Source of the DNA: Leptolyngbya sp. BC1307
GTDB lineage: Bacteria; Cyanobacteriota; Cyanobacteriia; Phormidesmidales; Phormidesmidaceae
Direction: 5' to 3'
DNA: 64,000 nt
Assembly (NCBI RefSeq): GCF_002286735.1
Contig: NZ_NRTA01000007.1
Location: 80,133 to 144,132 of the forward strand
Part shown: positions 45,984 to 55,007 of the stretch, piece by piece
Numbering within the stretch: position 1 is the first letter of the stretch
Layout of the letters: each line of letters begins with the position of its first letter
Translations under genes and position numbers: made by a program
The notes under the pieces: model-generated
The model's database searches: none
The model's input: the letters and a program-made list of their open reading frames with translations, nothing else
What the model was told of the DNA's origin: nothing

Positions 45984-46832
45984 TTAGGCCGTCGCAAAGA
46001 GTGCTGGCCAGTCAATTTCAGCAGGGCGATCGCCTTTATTAACAATCTCAAACGCCTTGTTTTTAGCGGCTGCACTCTCCAAACAGGCAACGCAGGCGGC
46101 GGCCACATCAATCCGACTGGTCTGGCCGTTGAGCGTATCGCCCGTAGCGACCTTTACGTCCAGCTTACCCTCAGTACTGGCCTGCACCAGCGTATTAAAA
46201 TCTCGTGAAGTATAAGGCCCATCGGTGAGCTGGCCCGGGCGAATGATGGTGTAGGGTAGCCCTGACCGTAGAATGGCCGTTTCACCCTTCAGCTTGGCAT
46301 CTAAAACGCCAAAAGCATTGAGCAGCGTATAAGGAAACTGATCGCGCCGGGCAACCCCGCAAGACGAGACAAATACAAACCGCTGCAAGTCAGCAGGCGC
46401 AGCCTGTACCAAGTTGCTCACACCAATAGCGTCTACGGCTTCTGGCGAATTGCGAGCGTGGGTATTGCGAAACTCTGCATCCACGTAAATTTTGGCCCAG
46501 TTAGCCGCCTGCTCTAGCGGATTGATCCCCATGTCCACCTGAAAGTCCCATCGGTTAGAGGGCAGCGCCGTCGTCCCGGTCGCGCAAATCAGATGGGTAA
46601 TGCCTGCGGTCGCGGCGCTCAAGGTTTCGGGCTGACGAATGTCTCCAACGGCAATTTCTACCCGACCGGCAAACATCGCTTGGGCTTTGTCTTCGCTGCG
46701 AGTCAGTACCCGCACTGGGTAACCTGCTGTCAGCAGTTGGGCCACCGCTAGCTGGCCGACGCCGCCCGTTGCTCCCGCTACAAGCACCCGAGCGTTTTTT
46801 TGGTCTGAGGGGGTATCCTGCGAGGCAGTCAT
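45984..46832 (-). CDS. NAD(P)-binding atypical SDR
   Basis: A 282-residue Rossmann protein of the NmrA or Ycf39-like atypical SDR group. The dinucleotide loop VAGATGGVGQLAVAQLL is at about residue 17. FVFVSSCGVARR follows, but the usual Tyr-x3-Lys pair is not placed as in classical SDRs. Members in cyanobacteria and plastids act as chaperones or reductases for chlorophyll or quinones. Substrate is not known. Confidence 0.78.
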   Translation of the reverse strand: MTASQDTPSDQKNARVLVAGATGGVGQLAVAQLLTAGYPVRVLTRSEDKAQAMFAGRVEIAVGDIRQPETLSAATAGITHLICATGTTALPSNRWDFQVDMGINPLEQAANWAKIYVDAEFRNTHARNSPEAVDAIGVSNLVQAAPADLQRFVFVSSCGVARRDQFPYTLLNAFGVLDAKLKGETAILRSGLPYTIIRPGQLTDGPYTSRDFNTLVQASTEGKLDVKVATGDTLNGQTSRIDVAAACVACLESAAAKNKAFEIVNKGDRPAEIDWPALFATA

Positions 46833-47107
46833 TCTATTATCCGTACATCATCTGAGGGTGGCCTTCGTTAATTTAACGCTAATAGCGCTTAAGATCTCCC
46901 AAGAACAGGTAGCACCCTAGCTCATTCGTAACTGTCAGGATTTTGTTTAAAGCTCGTTGAAAGAATGGCTAATGCAGATACGCGCACGGCCTTTAGCTCG
47001 TTAGAATCGGTTTAGCTTGATTTGTGGACTTCAGCCGATCAGGTAGCCGCTCTCTGCCCCTATCAGCCTCGCTCTATCCGGCAAAAATCTACCGCCCTCG
47101 CTAACTT
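46833..47107. other. Divergent promoter spacer
   Basis: About 275 bases between the SDR and SpoIID-like genes. No element stood out by eye. Confidence 0.4.
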
Positions 47108-48310
47108 ATGCTCAAGCAGCCCCTCCTCAAGTGGACCTTTAACAAGAAGTTTAGTCAGCATCTAAAATCGTGGATTGCGACTATACCGACGAACAAAGTA
47201 GCTGCTGTCTTAGGCATCGCAGCCGCCGGTACAGGAATTGGCCTCACCCAAATAGCGCCGTCATCGCTACAGGCGGCCTTGCTGCCCAAAGGGGCGATCG
47301 CCAACCGACCTCTCAGCTACCCGAACGACCCAGCCGCCGAAACTTTCCTTAATACCCGGGACCTGTTTTTAACCAACCAAATCTTTTATCGCAAAGCAGA
47401 AGCTCTCGCTCAGGTGCCGCTTGCGGCTGCTAGTTTGTCTCCGACAGCGGAGCAGGCTGATGCAAAAGCTGATCAGGCCAGCAGTGACGCTGCTAAGGCG
47501 GCGAGTCAGGCAGAACAGGTGACAGCCGCAGCGCCGCCTGCCCCGAAAGTGGCACCTGCGCCGTTTACGGGGGCGACGGTTGACAGCGTATTAGAGATGC
47601 GAGTAGCGGTTGCTAAAGATGTAGAGGCGATCGCCTTTGCGACTTCAGATAGCGGCGTGGTCACTGATCTCGATGGCAACGTGCTCAAGTCGCTCACTGC
47701 GGGGTCTGCCTCCTTAGCAGAGATTGGCAATGGCATTGTGGTCGATGGCGCGGCGATGCCCACGGCCTTTTGGGTTTACCCCGAAAATGGCGGCTATGTG
47801 GCGATTGGCGATAGCTGGTATCGGGGGCGGGTGCTGGTGGCTTTGCGCGATCGCGGTCTGATTGCTGTCAACTATGTGCTCTTAGGCGACTATCTCTACA
47901 GCGTCGTCGGCAGCGAAATGTCTGCTAGCTGGTCACTCGAAGCGCTCAAAGCTCAAGCAATAGCCGCCCGCTCCTACGCCCTCACGCACAACATTCGCCC
48001 GGCCAGCGAAGCCTATTTTGATTTAGACAACACGCCGCGCTTTCAGGCTTACACCGGCATTGCTCGCGAAGCTAACACCACTCAGGCAGCTGTGCAGGCA
48101 ACCGCTGGCGAATTCATCAGTCATCAGGGCGGCATTGTCGAATCGCTGTATGCGGCTTCTCAGGCGATCGTTGACGACGCTCACAGCGGTAGCGGCATGA
48201 GCCAGCTTGGGGCCCGAGACATGGCCGACCAGGGCTACAGCTATATGGAAATTTTGGGCCACTACTATCCGGGGACGGCTCTTGGTCGGTTAGAGACGGA
48301 CGGGGAATAG
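47108..48310 (+). CDS. SpoIID/LytB-domain exported protein
   Basis: A 400-residue protein with a hydrophobic export segment near residues 30-50, an alanine-rich linker (about 115-150), and a C-terminal SpoIID domain marked by LKAQAIAARSYAL and SGMSQLGARDMADQGYSYMEILGHYYPGT. SpoIID proteins cut denuded glycan strands in peptidoglycan; cyanobacteria have non-sporulation relatives. The catalytic Glu of SpoIID may be the E in SEMSASWSLEALKAQ. It stands alone next to a toxin-antitoxin pocket. Confidence 0.82.
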   Translation: MLKQPLLKWTFNKKFSQHLKSWIATIPTNKVAAVLGIAAAGTGIGLTQIAPSSLQAALLPKGAIANRPLSYPNDPAAETFLNTRDLFLTNQIFYRKAEALAQVPLAAASLSPTAEQADAKADQASSDAAKAASQAEQVTAAAPPAPKVAPAPFTGATVDSVLEMRVAVAKDVEAIAFATSDSGVVTDLDGNVLKSLTAGSASLAEIGNGIVVDGAAMPTAFWVYPENGGYVAIGDSWYRGRVLVALRDRGLIAVNYVLLGDYLYSVVGSEMSASWSLEALKAQAIAARSYALTHNIRPASEAYFDLDNTPRFQAYTGIAREANTTQAAVQATAGEFISHQGGIVESLYAASQAIVDDAHSGSGMSQLGARDMADQGYSYMEILGHYYPGTALGRLETDGE

Positions 48311-48394
48311 GCTGCGGGGCGATCGCATCTGTCAGATATTCCAATAATTTACGAACGCAGATAAATTGCGTGGAGGTGGCAACCAGCGCAAAAG

Positions 48395-48778
48395 CTATCT
48401 GGTGGTCGTATGTTGCTGTAACCAGCCTACAAACGCATCACGGTTCATCTCACCCGAGGCCGTTGCCAACACTGCACGTTCTTGCTCGTCTACAGAGGCA
48501 TTGATTTCCGTCCCATTCAACATGAGAAAAACTTCTACCGCAGCGTGACTGGTGCGTTTGTTCCCGTCTACGAATGGATGATTCATGATCAGGGAAAAGC
48601 CTAAGGCTGCTGATTTTTCAATTAGGGTTAAGTAAAGGTCTTCTCCTCCAAAAGCCATTCGCGGTTGAGCGATCGCCGACTCTAACATTCCAAAATCTCG
48701 GATGCCCATTGCTCCACCAGACTGCGCAATGATTCTACGATGCAGTTCCAATACTTCGATTAGCGTCAGATAACGCAT
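48395..48778 (-). CDS. doc: Death-on-curing (Doc) family toxin
   Basis: A 127-residue Fic-fold kinase toxin. The active-site motif HPFVDGNKRTSH is at about residue 66. Doc phosphorylates EF-Tu and stops translation. Its ATG overlaps the stop of the antitoxin gene (TAATG), as expected for coupled translation. Length and motif are complete, so it should be active if not neutralised. Confidence 0.88.
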   Translation of the reverse strand: MRYLTLIEVLELHRRIIAQSGGAMGIRDFGMLESAIAQPRMAFGGEDLYLTLIEKSAALGFSLIMNHPFVDGNKRTSHAAVEVFLMLNGTEINASVDEQERAVLATASGEMNRDAFVGWLQQHTTTR

Positions 48779-48975
48779 TATGCCAACCGTCGATAGAGCT
48801 CAGCATTTTTTGCCAGTACATAATCAGCAGCATCAATAAAATCCATTTTCTGAGAACTTAGCCAGTCTTCTAGGCTAGCCCGCAAAAGAACGTCAAGCGT
48901 AGTTCCATGTACGCTTGCTAAATTCTGCAATGCTTGAAGCTGGTCATCTGAGAGATCAATAGTGACAGAAGCCAT
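48778..48975 (-). CDS. Antitoxin of the Doc toxin
   Basis: A 65-residue protein (MASVTIDLSDDQLQALQNLA) with a ribbon-helix-helix-like N-terminus and a helical C-terminal arm (YVLAKNAELYRRLA) that probably grips the toxin. I took the ATG at 48975, which has AAAGG upstream. It is not the Phd type. The gene is directly upstream of doc on the same strand. Confidence 0.8.
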   Translation of the reverse strand: MASVTIDLSDDQLQALQNLASVHGTTLDVLLRASLEDWLSSQKMDFIDAADYVLAKNAELYRRLA

Positions 48976-49019
48976 AGCTATTGCCTTTCCGGGATCTTTC
49001 AAGAAAGTCTAACACCTGC

Positions 49020-49679
49020 TCAACTACTAACCTGCGATGCGTCTGCCGCTTGATCAAAGATCTTTCTCGCCGTCTTGCCGCAGCCATTCACGAACAGACC
49101 ATCAAAAGTGCCTCCAACAACACCGCCTACTAAAGGCACCATCTTCATAAGGTTGACTACGCCTTTCTCACCAGCCTTTGTGACTAATCGAAAACCAATC
49201 TTTTTGTTGATCTCAATTAAAGCCTTACCGGGTATCTGCTTAATCACGTTTTGACATAGCTTGGTACTAACCGTGATACCTGCGGTCTTCAGCATCTCTT
49301 CTCCTGCTTCACCGATTAGGCATAAGAGAATCATTGTTCTTGCCTGCTCGGAATGAATATCGTATCCACGAAGGTAAGCGATTGCAGCAGCAGCATTAGC
49401 TCCAAGCGCATAGGATGCGGCTAAACCGGCAGGAATAGTGATGGGCATCACTGCGATACCACCTAACCCAGTAATGAATCCTGTGCCAGCAGCATATTTA
49501 GTTCTATCAGCAATGAGTGAATCAATAGCATTTTCAACACTAGCTGCTTTACTGCGATAGTCTTCTGCGACTTTCTCAGGACGGGGTAGAATCCCAAACC
49601 CATTGATTCCGACATCGACTATCCATTCGAGAGCTGACTGTATAAAATTGTCATCATCGCCTACGCTAGCTGAAACCAT
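49020..49679 (-). CDS. EcsC family protein
   Basis: This 219-residue protein matches the EcsC family by the run TKYAAGTGFITGLGGIAVMP, the hydrophobic AAAAIAYLRGYDI and the closing KMVPLVGGVVGGTFDG. EcsC is linked to ABC-transporter or membrane functions in Bacillus, and its role is unclear elsewhere. It is 45 bases upstream of the antitoxin on the same strand, so it may share the toxin-antitoxin transcript. Confidence 0.82.
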   Translation of the reverse strand: MVSASVGDDDNFIQSALEWIVDVGINGFGILPRPEKVAEDYRSKAASVENAIDSLIADRTKYAAGTGFITGLGGIAVMPITIPAGLAASYALGANAAAAIAYLRGYDIHSEQARTMILLCLIGEAGEEMLKTAGITVSTKLCQNVIKQIPGKALIEINKKIGFRLVTKAGEKGVVNLMKMVPLVGGVVGGTFDGLFVNGCGKTARKIFDQAADASQVSS

Positions 49680-49937
49680 AGAATTTTGACTTTTAGAGAT
49701 TGCCTCATCTTTTCTATCTCTAACTTCTGGAATACTGCTACCGTAATCCTTCTACGAAATCTGTTTTGTCTCTTCTCAAGAGGCTAGAGGGGTTCTATAC
49801 AGGGCTAGAAAAATGCCATCAGGAAAACCGGGGATCTATGGCAAAGACGATCATGTGGTGTTGAAGAGTATTGGGATGATGGTTCTTGTCGAAGAACTAC
49901 AGCTAGGCGTCGGTCTTAGCCGTAGTTCATATTCTGT

Positions 49938-50666
49938 CTAAGGCTTGACCACATCTTTAAGTGCTTCTACGCCTTGCTCCATACCAGCGACGCCAAAGTG
50001 GATCAGCCAGTAGAGAATGGTGCCGCTCAAGGCTGCGCCCATGACGCAAATGGTCAGTCCGGCCAGGCTGATTGCGCCGTCGTCATCTAATAGGCCAAAG
50101 CCGGTGACGAAAATGCCGATGGCGGGCAGCGTGTTGGTCAGCGGGATTGGGATCATCATGGAGATGGACATGAGGGCGATCGCACAACCAATCACCATCC
50201 GACCGACCCGGCTAGTACAGACCGGCGTCAACCTGGGCCTCGCTACCGTTTCAATGCGCTTTAGCCAGGGCATTCCCTTGCGCAAAAAGCCCTGAACCGT
50301 TGACCGCTCAAAGCCCTTTTTACGAAATTTCTCGGGTAGCCAGGGCTGCTCTGATCCGGCGATTAGCTGCAAGGCCAACAGCAGCATGACGATGCCAAAT
50401 GGAACCGAATACCCCGGTGCCGGTATCGGTAGTGCCGACGGCAGAGACAGCAGCACAAACAAAAAGCCAAAGGTACGCTCCCCGGCAATCTCTAAAATTT
50501 CGTTGAGGGTGACCTGACGTGTATCAGCTGGGTTTCTAATAGGTTGTGAGCTTTGGCCGGGCGGCATGGGAGTAGCTGCGATCGCACCCCCTTCCGAGGG
50601 AATCGCCATCATGTCCCTATCGTTAGACAAAAAGTACCGCTGTAGCTCTACTGAGAGTCTGGCCAT
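49938..50666 (-). CDS. exoD: ExoD-like membrane protein
   Basis: A 242-residue protein of the exopolysaccharide synthesis ExoD family with several membrane helices. FGFLFVLLSLPSALPIPAPG is a family hallmark near residue 70. ExoD affects exopolysaccharide and alkali tolerance in rhizobia. Its role in cyanobacteria is not established. A 42-codon frame of unknown status runs on the other strand at 49813. Confidence 0.85.
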   Translation of the reverse strand: MARLSVELQRYFLSNDRDMMAIPSEGGAIAATPMPPGQSSQPIRNPADTRQVTLNEILEIAGERTFGFLFVLLSLPSALPIPAPGYSVPFGIVMLLLALQLIAGSEQPWLPEKFRKKGFERSTVQGFLRKGMPWLKRIETVARPRLTPVCTSRVGRMVIGCAIALMSISMMIPIPLTNTLPAIGIFVTGFGLLDDDGAISLAGLTICVMGAALSGTILYWLIHFGVAGMEQGVEALKDVVKP

Positions 50667-50802
50667 GAGAAACCGCTACTGAAACAAGGTCTATAGAAAT
50701 ATACAGCAAGCACTTTGCTCTATTCGGATAGTTGCGTGGGTTCTTTGCTAGATCTTAATGAGTGGATGTAGTCTCGAAATTTTTCAGCCTAATGGCTCAA
50801 GC

Positions 50803-50836
50803 AAAACGCTGAGGAAGTTTGATCGCTCCCTCAGCG
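50803..50836 (-). terminator. ahcY terminator
   Basis: Perfect 8-bp arms CGCTGAGG and CCTCAGCG around a 14-base loop, followed on the minus strand by TTTT. It lies 26 bases after the ahcY stop. Confidence 0.8.
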
Positions 50837-50861
50837 CTCCAGGTTTTGTTTCAGTGCGGTC

Positions 50862-52277
50862 TTAGTACTTGTAGCTATCGGTCTTGAAGGGGCCTTCTAC
50901 CGGCACATGAATATAGTCGGCCTGCTTCTGGCTGAGCTGAGTAATGACACCGCCAAAGCCCTGCACCATATAGCGAGCGACTTCTTCATCTAGCTTCTTA
51001 GGCAGCACTTCTACGGTCAAAGCCTCAGCTTGCTTGTCTGCGGAGAGAGCCGCAAATTTGCGCTCATATAGCAGCATCTGTGCCAGCACCTGGTTTGCAA
51101 AAGAGCCGTCCATAATCCGAGAAGGGTGGCCAGTAGCGTTGCCCAAGTTCACCAAGCGACCTTCAGACAGCAAGATCAAAAAGTCTTGCGGATCGTCACT
51201 GCGATAGACCTGGTGCACTTGAGGCTTGACCTCTGCCCAACGCCATTCTTTGCGCATGAAGGCGGTGTCAATTTCGTTGTCGAAGTGACCAATATTGCAG
51301 ACGACTGCGCCGCGCTTGAGATTGGCCAAAATGTTGGCGTCACAGACGTTGTAGTTGCCGGTAGCGGTCACCACCAGATCTAGATTGCCCAGCAGCGCCT
51401 GGTTCAAACTGTTGGCGGTGCCGTCATTCTTCCCGTCAATATACGGAGAAACCAGCTCAAAGCCGTCCATACAGGCTTGCATGGCGCAAATCGGATCGAC
51501 TTCAGCCACTTTAACGATCATGCCTTCCTGACGCAGTGAGGCGACAGAGCCTTTACCCACATCGCCATAGCCAATGACCAGCGCCTTTTTACCGGCAAGC
51601 AAATGGTCAGTGCCGCGCTTGATCGCATCGTTTAAGCTGTGGCGGCAACCGTATTTGTTGTCGTTTTTAGTTTTGGTAACGGCGTCGTTAACGTTGATAG
51701 CGGGCACTTTCAGAGTGCCTTTTTCGAGCATTTCGTACAGACGATGCACGCCCGTAGTCGTCTCTTCAGTGACGCCGTGAATGCCTTTGAGCATCTGCGG
51801 GTAGGTCTCATGGATGTAGCCCGTGAGGTCGCCGCCATCATCTAAAATCATGTTGGCATCCCACAGGTTGCCATCGGGGGTGCGGCAGGTTTGCTCAAGG
51901 CACCACATGTATTCTTCTTCGGTCTCGCCTTTCCAGGCAAAGACGGGGACGCCAGAAGCGGCGATCGCGGCTGCCGCATGATCTTGAGTCGAGAAAATAT
52001 TGCAAGAAGACCAGCGCACTTGCGCCCCTAGCTCACACAGGGTTTCAATCAAAACCGCTGTCTGAATGGTCATGTGAATGCAGCCAATGATCTTGGCATC
52101 GGCCAGCGGCTTGCTGTCACGATACTTGGCGCGAATGGTCATTAGCGCGGGCATTTCGCCTTCAGCAATGGCAATTTCTTTGCGGCCCCAATCGGCCAGG
52201 GTGATATCGGCAACTTTATAGTCGTCCTTAGATGCGGCTGGCGCTTTATCAGGGACTCGGGTGCTGGTGGCAATCAT
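50862..52277 (-). CDS. ahcY: S-adenosylhomocysteinase
   Basis: A 471-residue NAD-dependent enzyme that splits S-adenosylhomocysteine, product of all SAM methylations, to adenosine and homocysteine. The NAD loop [11 protein letters not shown] is at about residue 228 and [15 protein letters not shown] is the substrate motif. Length fits the prokaryotic long form. Methyltransferases in this window (chlM, tocopherol-type, egtD) generate its substrate. A terminator follows the gene. Confidence 0.97.
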   Translation of the reverse strand: MIATSTRVPDKAPAASKDDYKVADITLADWGRKEIAIAEGEMPALMTIRAKYRDSKPLADAKIIGCIHMTIQTAVLIETLCELGAQVRWSSCNIFSTQDHAAAAIAASGVPVFAWKGETEEEYMWCLEQTCRTPDGNLWDANMILDDGGDLTGYIHETYPQMLKGIHGVTEETTTGVHRLYEMLEKGTLKVPAINVNDAVTKTKNDNKYGCRHSLNDAIKRGTDHLLAGKKALVIGYGDVGKGSVASLRQEGMIVKVAEVDPICAMQACMDGFELVSPYIDGKNDGTANSLNQALLGNLDLVVTATGNYNVCDANILANLKRGAVVCNIGHFDNEIDTAFMRKEWRWAEVKPQVHQVYRSDDPQDFLILLSEGRLVNLGNATGHPSRIMDGSFANQVLAQMLLYERKFAALSADKQAEALTVEVLPKKLDEEVARYMVQGFGGVITQLSQKQADYIHVPVEGPFKTDSYKY

Positions 52278-52516
52278 AGGTTCTGAGGGTCGGTTGGTCA
52301 GGTCTGGAATTTGTAGAAGGTGTCGTTAAGGGCACAGTTCTCGACCGGCCCTACTGTGCCTAGCTTACCTGCAAAAATCTATGGCGGTTAGTCTAATCCC
52401 CCTCTGGGCGATGCATACCGCTGATGTATATGTATTGATGCTTTCGATTTGTAGCTAGCAGACGAATCCAGCCGACGCCAGCTAGCTATTTGGCTTTGTA
52501 AAAACAATGGTTTTAC

Positions 52517-53302
52517 CTATGGGGACTGCCCGAACTGATGTGAACGCACATCTTCGCAAAATTGCTTAGCTGCCTCAATGCCCTGCGATCGCAAGTTGAC
52601 ATAGGGCGTGGCAAACGGTGGCTGCCATTCGGACAGTCCCAGTAAATCTGAAGTGATAAAGACCTGGCCATCGCAGTGCGGGCCTGCGCCAATACCAATG
52701 GTGGGAACGGTCAGCGCCCGGCTGATTTTTTGGGCGAGGTCGCTGGGAATATGCTCCAGGACAATGGCGAATACGCCTGCTTTTTCGAGGGCGATCGCCT
52801 CGTTCAAAATCCGCTCTCCGGCCTCAGCCGATTTACCCTGCTTACGAAAATTACCCACCTGATACACCGACTGAGGCGTCAGCCCAACGTGGCCCATCAC
52901 CGGCACACCCGCCTGCACCACGGCGGCAATCGTTTCGGCCATGGCCGGGTAGCCACCTTCCATCTTTACAGCCTGAGCGCCTGTTTCTCTGAGCACGCGG
53001 CCCGCCGCTAGCATCGCCGCTGCTCGGCTCACCTGGTAGGTCAAAAAAGGCAGATCGACAATCACCAGCGTGTTTTTAATGCCCCGGCGCACCATCTTCG
53101 CGTGGTAGATAATTTCGTCCAGCGTGAGGGGCAGCGTGGTCTCATGTCCCATCACCGTCATCGCCATTGAATCGCCGACCAGCACCATATCGACCCCGGC
53201 AGCGTCTACCATTTGCGCGGAGATATAGTCCCAGGCGGTGAGCATGGCAATCGCTTGCCCTTCCTGCTTCCACCGCGCAAACTTATGCACATTGACGATC
53301 AT
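52517..53302 (-). CDS. panB: 3-methyl-2-oxobutanoate hydroxymethyltransferase
   Basis: A 261-residue enzyme of pantothenate (CoA) synthesis that adds the hydroxymethyl of methylene-tetrahydrofolate to ketoisovalerate. The [17 protein letters not shown] and GHVGLTPQS motifs are typical, and [12 protein letters not shown] is the C-terminal block. It lies upstream of ahcY on the same strand with a 239-base gap. Confidence 0.95.
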   Translation of the reverse strand: MIVNVHKFARWKQEGQAIAMLTAWDYISAQMVDAAGVDMVLVGDSMAMTVMGHETTLPLTLDEIIYHAKMVRRGIKNTLVIVDLPFLTYQVSRAAAMLAAGRVLRETGAQAVKMEGGYPAMAETIAAVVQAGVPVMGHVGLTPQSVYQVGNFRKQGKSAEAGERILNEAIALEKAGVFAIVLEHIPSDLAQKISRALTVPTIGIGAGPHCDGQVFITSDLLGLSEWQPPFATPYVNLRSQGIEAAKQFCEDVRSHQFGQSP

Positions 53303-53406
53303 GACTGGCTCCTGGTTACATCCGCTACACTACCGGACTACTCTAGCGAGAAGCCGCCCATCAAAACCAGATGTCTAAAAACCAGCCGGTGCTCTTTAAG
53401 TCGTGA

Positions 53407-54447
53407 TTACTGCGCTCCAACGGCGCTGACAATTGAGCCATGCGGGGTGCCGCGTCCGGTCGTAGTACTGATCCAGGCCAGCCCTTCAGTGGTGCCTACC
53501 CAAATTTTATTGCCGGTATCGGGTGAAATAGATAGGATATGCTCCGAAGGTAGGTTAGGCACGCGGCTTACCACTGCGCCATTGTAGGGATTGAGCTTGA
53601 GCAGGCCATTGCGGGTGCCCACCCAGAGATTGCGGTTGGCATCAAAGGCGATCGCACCCACATCTCTCCCCCGTAGCGACGTTACCGAGCGCAGTAGCTG
53701 CCCCGTCCGGCTATCTACTACCAACAGGCCAGTCGGTGTCCCCACCCAGAGATTGCCATGCGGGTCAACGGCCATCGTCTGAACCGATCGCCCTGGTAAA
53801 TCTGTCACTTGATTCATCAGATAAGCTGAGGCCGTATTCACGCGAACCAAGCCCTCTAACGTCCCGACCCAAAGATTGCCATCAGGCGCTAGCGTCAGGG
53901 CATTGGCACTCACCCCCGGCAGCGCTTGCAGGGTCGTCATTAGCAGCCCTTCGTCTGGACTGATCATGGCTAGCCCTCGGTCGGTCCCCACCCACAAAAA
54001 ACCGCGTCCATCCACCAGCGTAGACAACACTCGATTAGAAGGTAGCCGAAAGTTTTGCGCGGTGATTTCATTAATTCGAGGTTCTACGCGCACCAGTCCT
54101 TCGGGCGTGCCCAGCCAGATGCGGCCCACGTTGTCTTGAGCCATGGCGTCAATGAATCGGTTAGGCACAGCTACTTGAGCCTGGATTCGACCGGTCTCAG
54201 GGTTGATTCGGGCTAGCCCTTGATGGGAGCCCACCCATAGGCTACCGGTATAGTCGGCCTGCAGTGCGCCCACGCGATAATCTGGGGCGATTGGGTTAGC
54301 GCGTCGCTCTACTGACAGCGGGCGAGGAGATTCATTGACTACCGGCGCTGGTTCAGTCTCTGACATTTGGGCGCTAGCGGCGATCGCTACCCCGCTCCAC
54401 AGAAAAGCAGCGGCGGCGATTTGACTCACTTTTCTAGCAATGCTCAC
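53407..54447 (-). CDS. Secreted seven-bladed beta-propeller (Reg_prop-like)
   Basis: A 346-residue exported protein. A signal peptide (about residues 1-26, AAASAQ) precedes seven evenly spaced repeats each ending in (L/I)W(V/L)G(T/S)xxGL, for example LWVGTPTGLLVV. This is the ligand-binding propeller of hybrid two-component sensors, here without any kinase. It could bind glycans or scaffold proteins in the periplasm. No partner gene is adjacent. Confidence 0.8.
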   Translation of the reverse strand: MSIARKVSQIAAAAFLWSGVAIAASAQMSETEPAPVVNESPRPLSVERRANPIAPDYRVGALQADYTGSLWVGSHQGLARINPETGRIQAQVAVPNRFIDAMAQDNVGRIWLGTPEGLVRVEPRINEITAQNFRLPSNRVLSTLVDGRGFLWVGTDRGLAMISPDEGLLMTTLQALPGVSANALTLAPDGNLWVGTLEGLVRVNTASAYLMNQVTDLPGRSVQTMAVDPHGNLWVGTPTGLLVVDSRTGQLLRSVTSLRGRDVGAIAFDANRNLWVGTRNGLLKLNPYNGAVVSRVPNLPSEHILSISPDTGNKIWVGTTEGLAWISTTTGRGTPHGSIVSAVGAQ

Positions 54448-54512
54448 AAAAATACCTGGGGGTAAGACCTTAGCTGATGGGATAGCTTGCCCAAAAGTAC
54501 CCGTGAATCTTC

Positions 54513-54536
54513 GCTGGTTAACTTGCTGGTCAACTT
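54513..54536. repeat. Tandem duplication, 12-base unit
   Basis: GCTGGTTAACTT is followed at once by GCTGGTCAACTT (one mismatch). Confidence 0.75.
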
Positions 54537-54634
54537 TGAGTGTGGCTGCGATCGCCCCGCGTCTTCCTTTACGAAATGTTACAAGTGATGCCGCTGGTTT
54601 ATACTGCCGAAATCTTCTGAAATCCTTCTACATC

Positions 54635-54649
54635 AATATTCATAATATT
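54635..54649. promoter_or_regulatory. Palindrome upstream of rbcL
   Basis: AATATT, three bases, AATATT. It lies about 360 bases before rbcL and about 190 before the propeller gene. Candidate binding site, assignment to either gene uncertain. Confidence 0.35.
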
Positions 54650-54718
54650 TAGTTATGAGACTATACAGAACTTCTAAAAGGAAACTTATTGAACGGCTGA
54701 TAGTATTCTGTAGAGCAT

Positions 54719-54744
54719 AGGTTTATCTGGCAGGTTTATCTGAA
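54719..54744. repeat. Tandem duplication, 13-base unit
   Basis: AGGTTTATCTGGC then AGGTTTATCTGAA (11 of 13 identical), in the rbcL leader region. Confidence 0.75.
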
Positions 54745-55007
54745 AGCACCCAAACCTTTATCGGCGCGGTCATTTCACAGTTTCTCGGGCAGTTTCCTCA
54801 GAGGATCCTTTGAGCTGGGGCAGAGACTGTTTGATAACGCTTCGAACTTCCAAAAGCAGAGATCGTCTGAGCCGTTCGCTAATGCCTAACCGGGCTGGCG
54901 GCGGGTTTCTTGGGCGTTGGGTGTCGGTCTCTTTTCAATGAGACACATGGAGTTCAGTCAATATCTAGTTCGCCTTACAAGAATAATAGACAGGAAAATA
55001 GGGAAAT

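Larger units (their letters stand above)
54448..55007. promoter_or_regulatory. rbcL upstream region
   Basis: A 560-base spacer leading to rbcL, divergent from the propeller gene. It contains a 15-base palindrome AATATT-CAT-AATATT at 54635-54649, two short duplications (54513-54536, 54719-54744), and a hairpin-like GTCTC/GAGAC pair near 54927-54944. An AGGG precedes the ATG. A LysR-type regulator of the RbcR family would be expected here, but no exact operator was read. Confidence 0.5.

Noticed and set aside
49813..49941. 42-codon forward frame near exoD
   Set aside because: It runs to within 4 bases of the end of exoD on the other strand, with no recognised motif. Not enough to call a gene.
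52278..52516. SAH riboswitch before ahcY
   Set aside because: No structure resembling the known proteobacterial SAH aptamer could be read.
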